The notes: generated by a model from the letters alone, not told the origin. A DNA stretch of 64,000 bases from Ancistrus triradiatus (GCA_025084515.1 JAJAGP010002207.1:62001-126000); one strand, 5' to 3'. Shown: positions 23,219-33,951, numbered from the stretch's first letter. Numbers and translations: made by a program.

Positions 23219-23358
23219 GTGAGAACTGCAATGGTAAAAATAATGTATGAAATGACTTACTAAATATAATCTAAAATTAATTGCCTTTTTATGCCCTGTA
23301 CTAATTCCTCTAAATGTATTCATGTGAAAGGACATGCCACTATGTATCATAGCTGATT

Positions 23359-24848
23359 TATAACCCCAAATCAGAAAACGTTGGGACAGTATGGAAATTT
23401 TAAAAATGCAGAATTTCTTATATTTACTTTGACTTTTATTTAATTGCAGACAGTATAAACCCAAGAAATTTCATGTTCCTTTCTGCTCAACTTTGTTTTT
23501 ATATTTGTTAATATGCATGCATTCCTGCATTTCAGGCCTGCAATACTTTCCAAATAAGTTGGGACAGTAAAGCATTTACCAGGGTGTAATGTTGCCATTC
23601 CTCCTCACAACATTTATAAGACATTTTGGCACCAAGCAATGAAGTTCAAGGTGCAATGAAGCAATAAAGTTTATTTTGTCCCATTATTCCTGCAATCACA
23701 TCTTAAGTTGTGCAACAGTATGGGGTTGTCGTTGTTGCATTTTTTGTTTCAAAATTCTCTACACTTTCTCTATTGGGGTCAGATCAGTACTGCAAGCAGG
23801 CCAGTCCAGTACCTGTACTGTCTTATTCTGCAGCCATGCCTTTGTAATGAGTGCAGCATGTGGTTTTGCAGTGTCTTGTTGAAGAATGCCTGAACGTCCC
23901 TGGAAAAGATGTCATCTTGAAGTTGGCATATGCTGCTCTAAAATTAAATATACTTTTCTGATTTAATGTTGCCATCAAAGAAGTGAAAATGACTTTTGCC
24001 AAAGGACACTGACAATCCCATGCCATGACAGACCCTGACTTGTGAACTCGTTGCTGATAACAGTTTGGATGGTTCCATTTATCTTTGGTCTTGAGCACAT
24101 GGTGTACATTTTTTCCAAGAAAAATCTGACTGGTTCATCTGACCATAATACACGTTTTCTACTGTGAGATAGTCCTTCTCACATGCCTCAAAGCCCAGAG
24201 AAGTTGATGCTGCATCTGGACTTGGTTAACATAAGGTTTCTTTTATGCACAGTAAAGTTTGAAGTGGCATTTGTGAATGTAACTCCTTATTATAGTGCTT
24301 GACAAAAGTTTGGCAAAGTAATCCCTTGCCCATGTGGTTCTACCAGCTATTGATGAATGACGGTTCTTAATGCTGTGCCTATTTAGGGATCGGAGATCAC
24401 GCCGCTTTAGTTTAGGCTTGTGCCCTTGCCCTTTACTCACTGGAGTTCCTACAGATTTCCTGATTTGTTTCATGCACTGTAGAGGGACTAATATTTAAAT
24501 CCCTTCCAATATTTATTTGAGGAACACTGTTTTTAAACATTTCAATAATTTTCCCACACATTTATTAAACTGGAGGTCCTCTGCCCTCTTTGCTCGTCAA
24601 AGACTCAGCCTTTCGTGGATACTTTTTGAAATACCAAATCATGATTATAAACACCTGTTGACATTACATAATTATTTGGGTTTCTTCTACCTTATTAAAA
24701 ATGAAATGAAGATGACCAAACATATCTTTATACTGTCTGCAATTAAATAAAAGTCAAAGTAAATAGAAACATGCGTACCCCCCCCCCCCCAACAACCCCC
24801 CCCCCTGCATTTTCCATACTGACCCATTTTTTTTTTGTTCTGGGATTA
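23359..24848 (-). mobile_element. Tc1-like transposon in the next PDZ-gene intron
   Basis: The left terminus ccccaaatcagaaaacgttg and the right region gacccattttttttttgttc are inverted relatives of the ends at 6062 and 17195. Subterminal inverse blocks lie at 23420-23460 and 24730-24760. A poly-C tract (24779-24806) interrupts the right repeat. The body is about 1.5 kb, close to full length. Confidence 0.78.
23823..24473 (-). pseudogene. Tc1-like transposase remnant
   Basis: The - strand frame shows DKWNHPNCYQQRV, then SGSVMAWDCQCPLAK, with the central Tc1 core recognisable. It degenerates toward the second catalytic Asp (HYKGMAAE, as in the copy at 17378). Upstream, KGQGHKPKLKRRDLRSL is part of the DNA-binding half. 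Frames change several times; inactive. Confidence 0.68.
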
Positions 24849-24918
24849 AGCTACCCTAAAGAAGCCAAAAACTGATCTTTAGAACATTTTGCTTTTCACA
24901 ATTGCATTTTGTTATTAG

Positions 24919-24990
24919 AGCAATACCAGGCCAGAAAAAAAGACCTTGGTTAATTCCAGGAGCCTGCAGGGTGGAAAACACACAATGATG
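24919..24990 (+). CDS. PDZ-domain gene, exon 5 (24 codons)
   Basis: The acceptor is tttgttattag and the donor is atg|gtaagt, a near-perfect consensus. The 72-bp exon is phase 0: SNTRPEKKTLVNSRSLQG then GKHTMM. It is basic and Ser-rich with no domain. If the donor is skipped, the same frame stays open to a stop at 25174-25176, adding about 62 codons, so an alternative C-terminus through intron retention is possible. Confidence 0.6.
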
Positions 24991-25654
24991 GTAAGTAAGT
25001 ATGTCAATTCACATATTTATGAAATTAAATATAAGTGTATCTACCTTAGGCAAAGGAAGTATTATGGCAGAAACTTTGAGCTGAGGGGCCACATCATACA
25101 TCCAACTGGCCATCTGTTACAACCAGTCATAAACAAACTCATTCAACCCTATCAGTTGCAGATTTCTCTTGGTTGAATGGAACCTTCTCAGTAGTTTTTC
25201 ATTACAGTAACTGTGAAATTTTATGAATAAATATAAAGGCAGAACATACAGGGGTGACAGTGAGTATTTAGTCTTAAATAATATAATATTATGATTGGAA
25301 AGAAATTGTGCTAATTATTCATTATTAAGATGCAAAAAAATTGCATTCCACTTCTTCATATGCCCCACAGTAGATGGTCCTCTGTCTACCATCCCCGAAC
25401 CAGTGTTGCCTACTTAACAACATCACTAGATTTGGCGACTTTATAGCAACAAATGTTGTAAATTTTTGAGCTGAAGGCAGTGACTGTTTTGCTTTCAATA
25501 CATCTTTCTAGTGGCTAGTGTTTATATGAGTTAATGGAACAGTTCATGCAGATTCACCATTTGTGTGTCTAAAGCCTAAACGGGTTGTGTGTGAGCAGGT
25601 TGTTGTGTTTCGGTTGTGGGTGTATATATATTAGATATAGTTATATCTATATAC
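24991..25654 (+). other. Intron of the PDZ gene, non-repeat part
   Basis: A frame continuous with exon 5 extends to 25176. The rest is AT-rich with no recognised element until the transposon at 25655. Confidence 0.45.
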
Positions 25655-26084
25655 CAACCCCTGGAAAAAAGTATGGAATCACCAGGTCTGGGATGAGCAC
25701 TCATTCAACATTTTCTCTGTTTAAAACAAACTCAGCTCAAAAACATTTGATACAATAATAAGGTCATTCCAAAGTGCAACTGGTGGCTTTCAGGAAAAAC
25801 CAAAAGAAATGCACAGAGAAAACATTGGGGAAGTCAGTGAATGTTACTTTTATTGACAAGCACAGGGAGAAAAAATATGGAATCACTCAATTCTCAGAAA
25901 AAAGGTATGGAAATCAATCAAATTGGAGGTAGAAAAAATAAGGACACACCCGCAATTTCTTTCCCTAAATGGGACACTGCCGCAGAGTAGATTATGCGCG
26001 GAGTCTGCAGTTAAAAAACACCCTGCAGTCTGGACACTTGGAGGGCTGTGGCGAAGGGGAGTGGCAAGAACCATGGCTCCAACA

Positions 26085-27800
26085 GAGAATGTCTCTTGAA
26101 ACAAAAGAGAGGATTGTGAAACTCTGAAGAGGTACTCTTCAGGAATGGTGCTAAATTGGTACTCTAACCACTCAGGAGATGAGGTCGTTGGGTGCGAGGG
26201 GAACTCCTGAGGACTTTTTGACACAGTTGGTGGATCAGCCATTCTTTTACGGAGTGGTATATGCTGGGGTTTAGCCAGCATCTCTACAGCGGGACAGGAA
26301 GAAACTTGATAAACTCATTAAGAGGGCCAGCTCGTCATGGGGAGGCCCCTTGACCCGGTGCAGGTGGGGTGGGAGAGAGAAGGATGTTAACCAAGTTAGC
26401 ACCATGCTGGGAGAACGAACTCCCACCATGCATGGGAGGACTTTGGAAGCAAGGGTAGCCTCCTTCAGCGACAGGCTCTTGCTTCACCCCAAATGTGGGA
26501 AGAGAGCGGCTATCGCCAGGTCCTTCCTTCGGCTGCTGTATGTAAGGGACTGTACAACCAGCATTGCTCCAAGTCAACACACTCACTGTAATTACTATGA
26601 AAATAACAATGTGACCAATATTTTCGGTTAGTGCAATCGTTTGTAATTATTGGTAATTATTACTGGAATCTTCTTTATTACTGAGTGCTTTGTACTGTTC
26701 CTTTGATGATCATTGTGCAAACAAGGTGAAATTTCCCCACTGTGGGGGACTAATAAAGGGGATTATTATCTTGGCTTTAATCTTATCTTATCTTATCTAT
26801 CTTAAAGACTGTGGGCTGTTCACAGTCAAAGATCGGTTATCCAAGATGATTATGGACCAAATTACAAAACAGCATGGAAATGGATGTTGTTGTTTTAAAG
26901 CCAAGGTTTATACTTGGTAGTATATTAGTAGTAGACCAAAGGAGAAAGACTCAAAGCGGTTCAAGACAAACAAACGTAAGGCCATTTGTCTTGAATGAAA
27001 CCGAAAGAAAAAAAAAAAAAAAACGTGACAAAACGTACAAAGAGAAGAAGCATAAAATAAAGGGGAGGAACGAGAGGAAGCTTGGAGCCAATGTAGGTGA
27101 CGAAACCGTAGGGAAATCGTCATCCTAACGAAAGGAAATGGCGGATTTCAATACAGGAAAAGCCTAAAGAAAACCATAATCGACACCTAAACATAAAAAG
27201 AACAAGACTGGCAATGGGCTAAGGAGAGGCCACTCATGGACGGGAGACTGGATGAAAGTTATCTTCAGTGAGTGAAGTCAAGGAACTGCATTGGACCAAG
27301 GTGATAATTGGGGGCCTGGAACTTTTGTTTGGTGCCGTTCCCGTTGAGATTTTGAGTGAAGCGAGCCTGCCTGAGAAAACAACCAAATTCCACAGTCCTG
27401 ATGACCTGGGGCTGCATGTCAGGCAAAGGCAATGGGGGAGAGATGACTTGTGGTTCAGGTCTTTTTATCGATGCACCAGTTTACATTGCGATTTGGACAG
27501 TTTAGTTTCTTCATCCATTCAGTTGAACAGATGTTTGGAGTGATGAAATTTTAAGTTTCAAAGATGACAAGGATCGGTGTTGCCATAGGGCAACAACAGT
27601 GAAGAGCATTTCCTTGGAGAAAGAAAGACACAATCAGTCGATGTCATGGCCTGCAAAATAGTCCAGATCTCAACCCAATTGAGGACCTGTGGTTGGAAAA
27701 TTGAAAAAAAAATGGTCCACAAGAAGGCTTCCGACCTGCAAAGCTGATCTGGCAACTGTTATCAAAGGAGAGTTGGCACAAATTGATGTTTTTGTCACTC
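26085..27800 (+). pseudogene. Tc1-like transposase, heavily broken
   Basis: The N-terminus reads MSLETKERIVKL (near 26090). After the LINE fragment, WMKVI-type sequence with a SDES-like first catalytic region lies near 27250-27280. A Pro-Asp-Leu-Asn-Pro-Ile-Glu-like block (cagatctcaacccaattgag) lies at 27662-27682 with the third acidic residue. Frames change at nearly every block. Confidence 0.65.
26282..26795 (+). mobile_element. 3' fragment of a non-LTR retrotransposon
   Basis: The + frame from 26341 reads ASFSDRLLLHPKCGKRAAIA and ARSFLRLLYVRD, a C-terminal stretch typical of fish LINE ORF2 proteins. It ends in tgtgggggactaataaaggg and a tail of cttat repeats (26780-26800), the LINE 3' hallmark. 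It is 5' truncated and inserted into the Tc1-like element. The clade is not assigned. Confidence 0.65.
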
Positions 27801-28164
27801 ATCAAGTCCATGCCTCAGAGACTGAAAGCCGTTTATAAAAGGCAAAGGGGGGTGGTGAACTAAATACTAGTGATGTATTTGAATGGTCTTGTTTAGCTGT
27901 TTTTCATGATCCATACTTTTTTTGAGAATTGAGTGATTCCATATTTTTTTCCCTGTGCTTGGTCAATAAAAGTAACATTCACTGGACTTCCAACAATGTT
28001 TTCTCTGCACTTCTCTTGAGTGTTCCTGAAGCCAACAAGTTGCACTTGGATGACCGTATTATTGTATTTTTCATGTTTTGAATCTGAGTTTGTTTTACCG
28101 ATGAAATGTGTGAATGGGGGCTCATCCCAAGATTGGTGGACTCCATCTTTGCCAGGGTATATAG

Positions 28165-28262
28165 GGGTTATATATATGTTATATATAATATCTATATATA
28201 TATATAATTAATATATATAGTATATATATATATCATATAATTATATATATATATATATACTG
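28165..28262. repeat. TA-rich microsatellite
   Basis: Interrupted TA repeats separate the transposon at 25655 from the SINE-like repeat. A GATA repeat lies at 28472-28506. Confidence 0.85.
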
Positions 28263-28264
28263 TG

Positions 28265-28452
28265 GACTAGGTTTTAAGGGTACTGGACTCTGCGACCAAC
28301 AAGGTCACGGGTTCAAAAACCCACCTCTGCCAAGTGCATGTGGGTCCTGAGCAAGACCCTTAACCCACAAATGGTGGATTGTAAGACGTACCAATTGGAA
28401 GTCGTCTGGATAAGGGTGTTGCTTAAATGCTGTTGTAAATGTAAATGTACTA
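28265..28452 (+). repeat. tRNA-derived SINE
   Basis: ggtcacgggttcaaaaaccc (28300-28320) holds a B box. The part tgagcaagacccttaaccca is a stock sequence of fish tRNA-type SINEs, and the tail is aaatgtaaatgtac. A diverged relative is at 59750-59960. Confidence 0.7.
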
Positions 28453-28506
28453 TATATATATTATAGAAGGATAGAGAGATAGATAGATAGATAGATAGAT
28501 AGATAA

Positions 28507-30058
28507 ATATTTGCCCCCTTCCTGCTTCTTGATTTCCTATTTGTTTTGCATGTTTGTCACACTTACGTGTTTTGGGAACATCAAAACAATTTGAATATTA
28601 GTCAAAGACAACACAAGTAAACACAAAATGCAGTTTTTAAATAAATGTGTTTATTATTAAGGAGGAAAAAATCCAGACCTACATGGCCCTGTCTGAAAAA
28701 GTGATTGCCCCCTAAACCTAATAACTGGTTGGGCCACCCTTAGCAGCAACAACTGCAACCAAGCGCGAGTCTTTTACAGCGTTGTGGGGGAATTTTGGCC
28801 ACTCATCTTTGCAGAATTGCTGTAATTCAGCCACATTGGAGGGTTTTCAAGCATGAATGGCCTTTTTAAGGTCATGCCACAGTATCTCAATAGGATTCAG
28901 GTCAGGGCTTTCACTAGGCCACTCCAAAGTCTTCATTTTGTTTTTCTTCAGCCATTCAGAGGTGGACTTGCTGGTGTGTTTTGGATCATTGTCCTGCTGC
29001 AGAACCCAAGTTTGTTTCAGCTCGAGGTCATGAACATATGGCTGGGCATTCTCCTTCAAGATGTTTTGGTAGACATTCATAGTTCCATTTATCACAGCAA
29101 ATCTTCCAGGCCCTAAAGCAGCAAAACAGCCACAGAGCATCACACTACCACTACCATATTTTACTGTTGGTATAATGTTCTTTTTCTGAAATGCTGTGTT
29201 ACTTTTATGCCAGATGCAATGAGACACCACCTTCCAAAGAGTTCAACTTTTATCTTGTCAGTCCACAGAATGTTTTTCCAAAAGTCTTGGCGATCATCAA
29301 GATGTGTTCAGGAAAAGTTGAGACGAGCTTTAATTTTCTTTTAGCTCAGCAGTAGTTTTTGTCTTTGAACTCTGCTATGCAGGCCATTTTTACCCAGTCT
29401 CTTCTTATGGTGGAGGCATGAACACTGAACTTAACTGAGTCAAGTGAGGCCTGCAGTTCTTTGGATGTGGTTGTGGGGTCTTTTGTGGCCTCTTGGATGA
29501 GTCGTCACTGCGCTCTTGGGGTAATTTGGGTCGGCTGGCCACTCCTGGGAAGGTTCACCACTGTTCCATGTCTTCGCCATTTGTGGATAATGGCTCTCAC
29601 TGTGGATCGCTGGAGTCCCAAAACTTTAGAAATGGCTTTATAACCTTTTCAAGACTGATAGATCTCAATTACTTTCTTTCTCAATTGTTCCTGAAATTCT
29701 TTGGATCTCAGCATGATGTGTAGCTTTTAAGGATCTTTTGGTGTACTTCACTTTGTCAGCCAAGTCCTATTTAAGTGATGTCCTGATTGAGAACAGGTGT
29801 GGCAATAATCAGGCCTGGGTGTTGCATGGAGACCGTGAAACTAGGTGTGATAAAACCATAGTTAAGTTATGTTTAACAAGGGGGCAATCACTTTTTCACA
29901 CAGTGCCATGTAGGTTTGGATATTTTTCTCCCTTAATATAAACACCTTCATTTAAAAACTGCATTTTGTGTTTACTTGTGTTGTCTTTGACTAATATTTA
30001 ATTGGTTTGATGTTCCGAAACACTTAAGTGTGACAAACATGCAAAAAAATTGGAAATC
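28507..30058 (-). mobile_element. Tc1-like transposon in the last PDZ-gene intron
   Basis: Left (28507-28690) and right (29880-30058) terminal regions are inverted copies of about 180 bp (attagtcaaagacaacacaagtaaacacaaaatg and its inverse). Both outermost ends are lost. A fragment of the intact terminus (cagtggtgtgaaaaagtgtt) lies apart at 30209-30285. Confidence 0.82.
28847..29715 (-). pseudogene. Tc1-like transposase remnant
   Basis: The frame from 29230 to 28847 gives NTAFQKKNIIPTVKYGSGSV, then VLQQDNDPKHTSKS and EWPSESPDLNPIEILWHDLK, a good DD34E second Asp and Glu. The N-terminal half (29715-29300) shows the HTH and GRPTQ-type hook in other frames. The start is near 29715 (MLRSKEFQEQL). 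Several frameshifts; inactive. Confidence 0.82.
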
Positions 30059-30090
30059 AATATATATATATAGATCAGTGTATGTGTGTG

Positions 30091-30154
<64 letters not shown>

Positions 30155-30192
30155 CACTGATCTATATATATATATTGATTTCCAATTTTTTT
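30043..30192. repeat. Foldback palindrome with TA-rich loop
   Basis: The arms 30043-30087 and 30148-30192 are perfect 45-bp inverted copies. The loop is TG/TA repeat. The left arm begins inside the transposon's terminal repeat (caaaaaaattggaaatcaa), so the structure arose by inverted copying of the transposon end. Confidence 0.93.
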
Positions 30193-30208
30193 ACATATAC
30201 ACACACAC

Positions 30209-30285
30209 AGTGGTGTGAAAAAGTGTTTGCCCCCTTCCTGATTTCCTATTTTTTTGCTTGTGTGTCACACATATATATAAATAAT
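30209..30285 (+). repeat. Terminal fragment of the 28507 Tc1-like family
   Basis: cagtggtgtgaaaaagtgtt, then tgcccccttcctgatttcct, are the outer bases missing from the element ending at 30058. It is in the orientation of a left end. Confidence 0.7.
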
Positions 30286-30339
30286 TTGGGCACTATCATC
30301 TTTTGCGGGATGGTAACTGCAACACATAAGGGCCATGAA

Positions 30340-30366
30340 CACTCTCTCTCTCTCGCTCTCTCTCTG

Positions 30367-30403
<37 letters not shown>

Positions 30404-30430
30404 CTCTCTCTCTCTGCCTCTCTGCCTGCT
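30340..30430. repeat. (TC)n tract upstream of the last exon
   Basis: About 90 bp of nearly pure TC with TGCC interruptions. It lies 45 bp before the acceptor of the last exon and lengthens its pyrimidine tract. Confidence 0.95.
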
Positions 30431-30473
30431 TTCTGTCTCTCTCTCTCTGCTTTACCCACTCGTACTTCTTTAG

Positions 30474-30635
30474 ATACCTCAAATCATACTGACTCATCCT
30501 TCTACCTCTGATGAAGATGTGGAGGCTCTGACACACGGCATTGACATCGGTGATGATGATGATGGTGATGATCCTGATCCTGATCCTGACAGCCACATCT
30601 ATTCAGACCTAAACAATGCCTTCTATCCGCTGTGA
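30474..30635 (+). CDS. PDZ-domain gene, terminal exon with acidic tail
   Basis: The acceptor is cgtacttctttag after a long pyrimidine stretch. In phase 0 the exon reads IPQIILTHPSTSDEDVEALT, then GIDIGDDDDGDDPDPDPD, and ends SHIYSDLNNAFYPL with TGA at 30633-30635. It is 53 codons plus stop. The Asp/Pro run is encoded by simple gatgat and gatcct repeats. The final residues are hydrophobic but not a classical PDZ ligand. Phase and composition support joining to exon 5, though exons could be missing in between. No canonical AATAAA is close; ATTAAA occurs at 30707-30712. Confidence 0.6.
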   Translation: MPQIILTHPSTSDEDVEALTHGIDIGDDDDGDDPDPDPDSHIYSDLNNAFYPL

Positions 30636-31359
30636 GAGACACGTATAAACAGTTTATCTGGGAGTGACTCAAACCCACACATTTCTCCCCACCATAAACA
30701 CTAAACATTAAACTGGAACACTTCTTACTGTGTTCATATTACTTTTAATGTAGATGGACTGTACAACATCTGAGATTGACAACATCTAGAGCCCATCCAT
30801 TAGCATAAGTTATTTACTGTACATGCAAGAATATATTGAGTTGATTAGTTAGAAGAGAAAAAGCTGAAGTGGAAACACTTACTGATCCCATTCCTAAAAG
30901 CAACACATGTCTTTATTTCCCTGTGAGTGCAGTGCAAGCTGTGAGTCTTAGGAGTGGGAGCAGTATAGTGAGTGCCACCTGCCTAGCCTTTGTTATTTTC
31001 TATACATGCAAAGTAAGAGTACTTCATTTCCAGGTATGGGAATAATTGAAGCATTCCTTGTTTGTACTGAATGGAGTTTTTTAGATAATTAAATTCATTT
31101 GTCTAGAGAGTTTGTTTTCTAGACATTGAAAACCAATACGTATTAAGAATTAATTTCACACAATTCTCTGTGTGTCCATATGCCTTAACATGGTCAGCCT
31201 CTGTGTTGTAATCAAGAAAAAACAGCAATGTTTACGCATGTTGTGATAGTTTTAGGGAGTGTTAGAATTTATATATATGTTATGTATGTATGTTGCGCTG
31301 GTACGATTGGATCAGACACAGCTGTGCTGCTGAAGTTTTAAAATGCTTTTCACTCACTG
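30636..31359. other. 3' UTR and flank of the PDZ gene
   Basis: No repeat is recognised. It probably includes the 3' UTR; the cleavage site is not resolved. Confidence 0.4.
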
Positions 31360-31510
31360 TCCACTTTATTAGAGACATTCACCTTATTGCTCAACCTTGT
31401 AAATGGAAATTTAAAGACAGTAGTTCATCTGTTGCTGCACAGGTTGTGTTAGTCATTCTATGATCCTTCATCAATGCTCACAGGACACTTCCTATTGGTT
31501 GTTGCTGATG
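31360..31510. repeat. Diverged teleost interspersed repeat
   Basis: tcactgtccactttattaga followed by ttagtcattctatgatcctt resembles the better copy at 52362-52690. Confidence 0.5.
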
Positions 31511-31719
31511 CCACAGGCAAGGGATATGCATACATTAAAAAATGGATCACCTATGTGGAGCTAAAATGTTTATGAAACTGAATTTCAGTAGTGCAAACAA
31601 CCTAGTCTTAATACAGGAAGACGAAAAGTAGAATCCACCACAAGTAGTCATTACTACTACCTCATCGTAACCTATTGACTCATCAGTTTGCCAGCAGTCT
31701 TCCAGTATTTTATGATTAA

Positions 31720-32040
31720 ACTCCATAACATGCTAAGTAGATTAGTTATAGTTTATACCGATGACAAATTAATCTAGTGCACTTCCCTCCAGGACAATGT
31801 GATGCAAGTTTTGCCATTCTCAGCTGACTTCAGGAGAACAGACTATGTATTGGTGGAGAAGTACAAGTTCCATTGGCCATTTTCCTTGGTTATGTTATTT
31901 CACTGTGGGGATATGCATGGAAGAGAGCAAGTTACAGTGCTCAACTAGAGATATCTGAAGATAGCATTTAACTTCAGAGGACTTTTGTAACTTTTACCAT
32001 CACGTCATTCAGCATATCTCTTTTGTGCACAACACCCCTT
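31720..32040 (+). pseudogene. Highly decayed Gypsy reverse transcriptase fragment
   Basis: The + frame reads VYTDDKLI (a corrupted YxDD active-site box), then CTSLQDNVMQVL and KYKFHWPFSLVML, in the order of a Gypsy reverse transcriptase palm and thumb. Stops and substitutions are frequent. No flanking domains can be followed. It is an old remnant; identification rests on motif order only. Confidence 0.45.
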
Positions 32041-32869
32041 AACTTTTCACTTAGTCAGCAGATGCTGAGAAGTTGTTCACCTCACTGAAGAAGAGGTCCA
32101 TCTCAGCAGCTGTTCCTCACTAGCCAGATCCTTCCTTGCCATTATGGGTAGACATGAACACCTCTAAGATGGGAGTTGTGACTATGTTATTGCAGCATCA
32201 AGTGTCTGCAAAACGTTTTTCCTATATCAGAAAATTGTTGCTTGCAGAGTACAAATTATGATTAGATTTTTTCCATAAAATGGCACTGAAGGAGTGTAGG
32301 AACTTTAGGGTCTAGACCTCAAGAATTTGGAATACATGCAGAAAGTGCAACATCTCGTTCCTCACTAAGCAAAGTGACCACTGTTTTTAAGGCATTTTGA
32401 TTGCACAATTACTTTTCTTGTGCACTGGAGAATAAGAAAGCTGATGCGGTTCGAAACATGAGATGACCTCCACATGGAGTGAAAACCGACTGCTCAAGGA
32501 CTACACTTTTAAAGGTCATGAAGGAGTGACAGCTCACTCTGGCCTACACATCTGTTAGCCCTGGATGTGAACTCGGACCTCCCCATTTCTGTGGTTACTG
32601 AGCAGCTGGAAGGTTCCAGTGGCCGATGAATGGCATCACTTCAGTGAGGAAGTGTGGGTGATCACCCATACCCATCAGGCAAGAGGAACAGGATAATTGC
32701 CACCGTAATGAGGCAATGGAGCACAGTTCAGGTAATCAGGTGTGACTCTCAATGTTGAACCCTCCTCTGAACTCACTATATTACCTCTCTACAGATGCTC
32801 TCACTCTGCTACATTGGTCTATTCAAGGTAGTTGGAGGATCAACTATGTGACCTCAGTTTCAGTTCAAG
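32041..32869. other. No gene recognised
   Basis: It may hold further decayed retroelement sequence, but none can be named. Confidence 0.4.
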
Positions 32870-32947
32870 ATTTTTTTTTTTGTTTTTTTGTTCCACAGCT
32901 CAATTCCCTTCTAACCCTAGATCTTGCTATCCTTGTGGGGACATTTA

Positions 32948-32984
<37 letters not shown>

Positions 32985-33165
32985 TGTACACACTAGGACA
33001 CTTTATAGACACAAATTGACATAATACTTCTTTGGAATGTCGGAGGAAACCCATATAGACTTGGGGAGAACATCTGAATTCCACACGAGCAGAGCAGAGG
33101 CCAGGAATCGAGAGATCAGACCAGATATCTCTGGAGCTGTGAGGCAAAAACACTAACCACATTTA
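32870..33165. repeat. Interspersed repeat fragment with (CA)n
   Basis: gaatgtcggaggaaaccca, then gacttggggagaacatctga, then gctgtgaggcaaaaacacta are the diverged blocks of the 8838/35510 class. A CA repeat lies at 32955-32983. Confidence 0.55.
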
Positions 33166-33391
33166 ATAATGTGTTAGGAAAGGAAAGGGATAACAGAGGA
33201 CACATTGAGTGTAACAGAGCTGACAAACAGGTCTGATGGAGGTAAGTGATAAATGTGATAAATGAAAACATATAGGAATTGTTTCAGCTTTAAGTTGAAA
33301 TTAAATCTGAATTTGATTACACAGGGTTTTTACATCAGTATCTTTGCTTGATCTGTGCTTGTTGCAAGTTGAGTGATTTTCTGTCATATTA

Positions 33392-33949
33392 CCGTATTTT
33401 TCGGACCATAAGGCACACTTAAATTTCTTTAATTTTCTCAAAAATCGACAGTGCGCCTTAAAATGCGGTGCGTCTAATGTATGAATTAATTCTGGTGGAG
33501 CCTTCTCTACAACCGATTGTAGATTGTAAATCTGTCAAAATGTTTTAGCACGGTCTTGGTAGGTTACGAAGCTTACGGCAACCGTAGTGCGCAGCATAGC
33601 GGAGTAATACGTTATGTGCTTCAGCATTAGGGTATGTGCATTCATTCATTTATTTTCGAAGCGGATTTCAAACTCAACGCTATCGGTCACGCAGTACAAC
33701 ATGGAAATAGAGCAGCTGCGAGAGAATTCAACATTAACGAATCAATGATACAGAAGTGGAGGAAGCAAGAAGACGCCCTGCGCCAGGTAAAGAAGACCAA
33801 ACTGAGCTTCCGACAGAACTTAAGAGTTTTGTTTCATTTAATGTGTCTTATAACCCGGTGTGCTTTATGTATGAAAATAGATCCGTTAGCAGTCGATCAT
33901 TGATATTGCGCCTTATAACCCGGTGCGCTTTATAGCCCGGGAAATATGG
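33392..33949 (+). mobile_element. Pogo-like miniature transposon
   Basis: The left end ccgtatttttcggaccataa is matched inverted at the right by tatagcccgggaaatatgg. Both are flanked by TA (33390-33391 and 33950-33951). The subterminal ctcaaaaatcgacagtgcgcc and gcgccttataacccggtgcg blocks are typical of this family. The 558-bp body keeps only the start of a transposase. Confidence 0.75.
33655..33835 (+). pseudogene. Retained DNA-binding domain of a pogo-like transposase
   Basis: The + frame reads FEADFKLNAIGHAVQHGN, then RAAAREFNINESMIQKWRKQ, then KKTKLSFR. This is the helix-turn-helix of the Brinker/CENP-B-like type at the N-terminus of pogo/Tigger-class transposases. After about 60 residues the frame runs into terminal-repeat sequence. 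The DDE catalytic domain is absent. The segment is open without a stop from 33634 to 33903, unlike most fragments in this window. Confidence 0.7.
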
Positions 33950-33951
33950 TA

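Larger units (their letters stand above)
25655..28158 (+). mobile_element. Tc1/mariner-like transposon with ~255-bp inverted repeats
   Basis: The left end (cccctggaaaaaagtatgga, from about 25657) is matched inverted by the right end (27905-28158). Similarity runs the full 250 bp, including the agtgaatgttacttttattg and aaaatatggaatcactcaat blocks. Both sides abut TATA-rich sequence. Broken + strand transposase lies inside, and a LINE fragment interrupts it at 26282-26795. Confidence 0.85.

Noticed and set aside
28460..28510. CRISPR-like regular spacing
   Set aside because: It is a GATA microsatellite; no spacers and a eukaryotic context.
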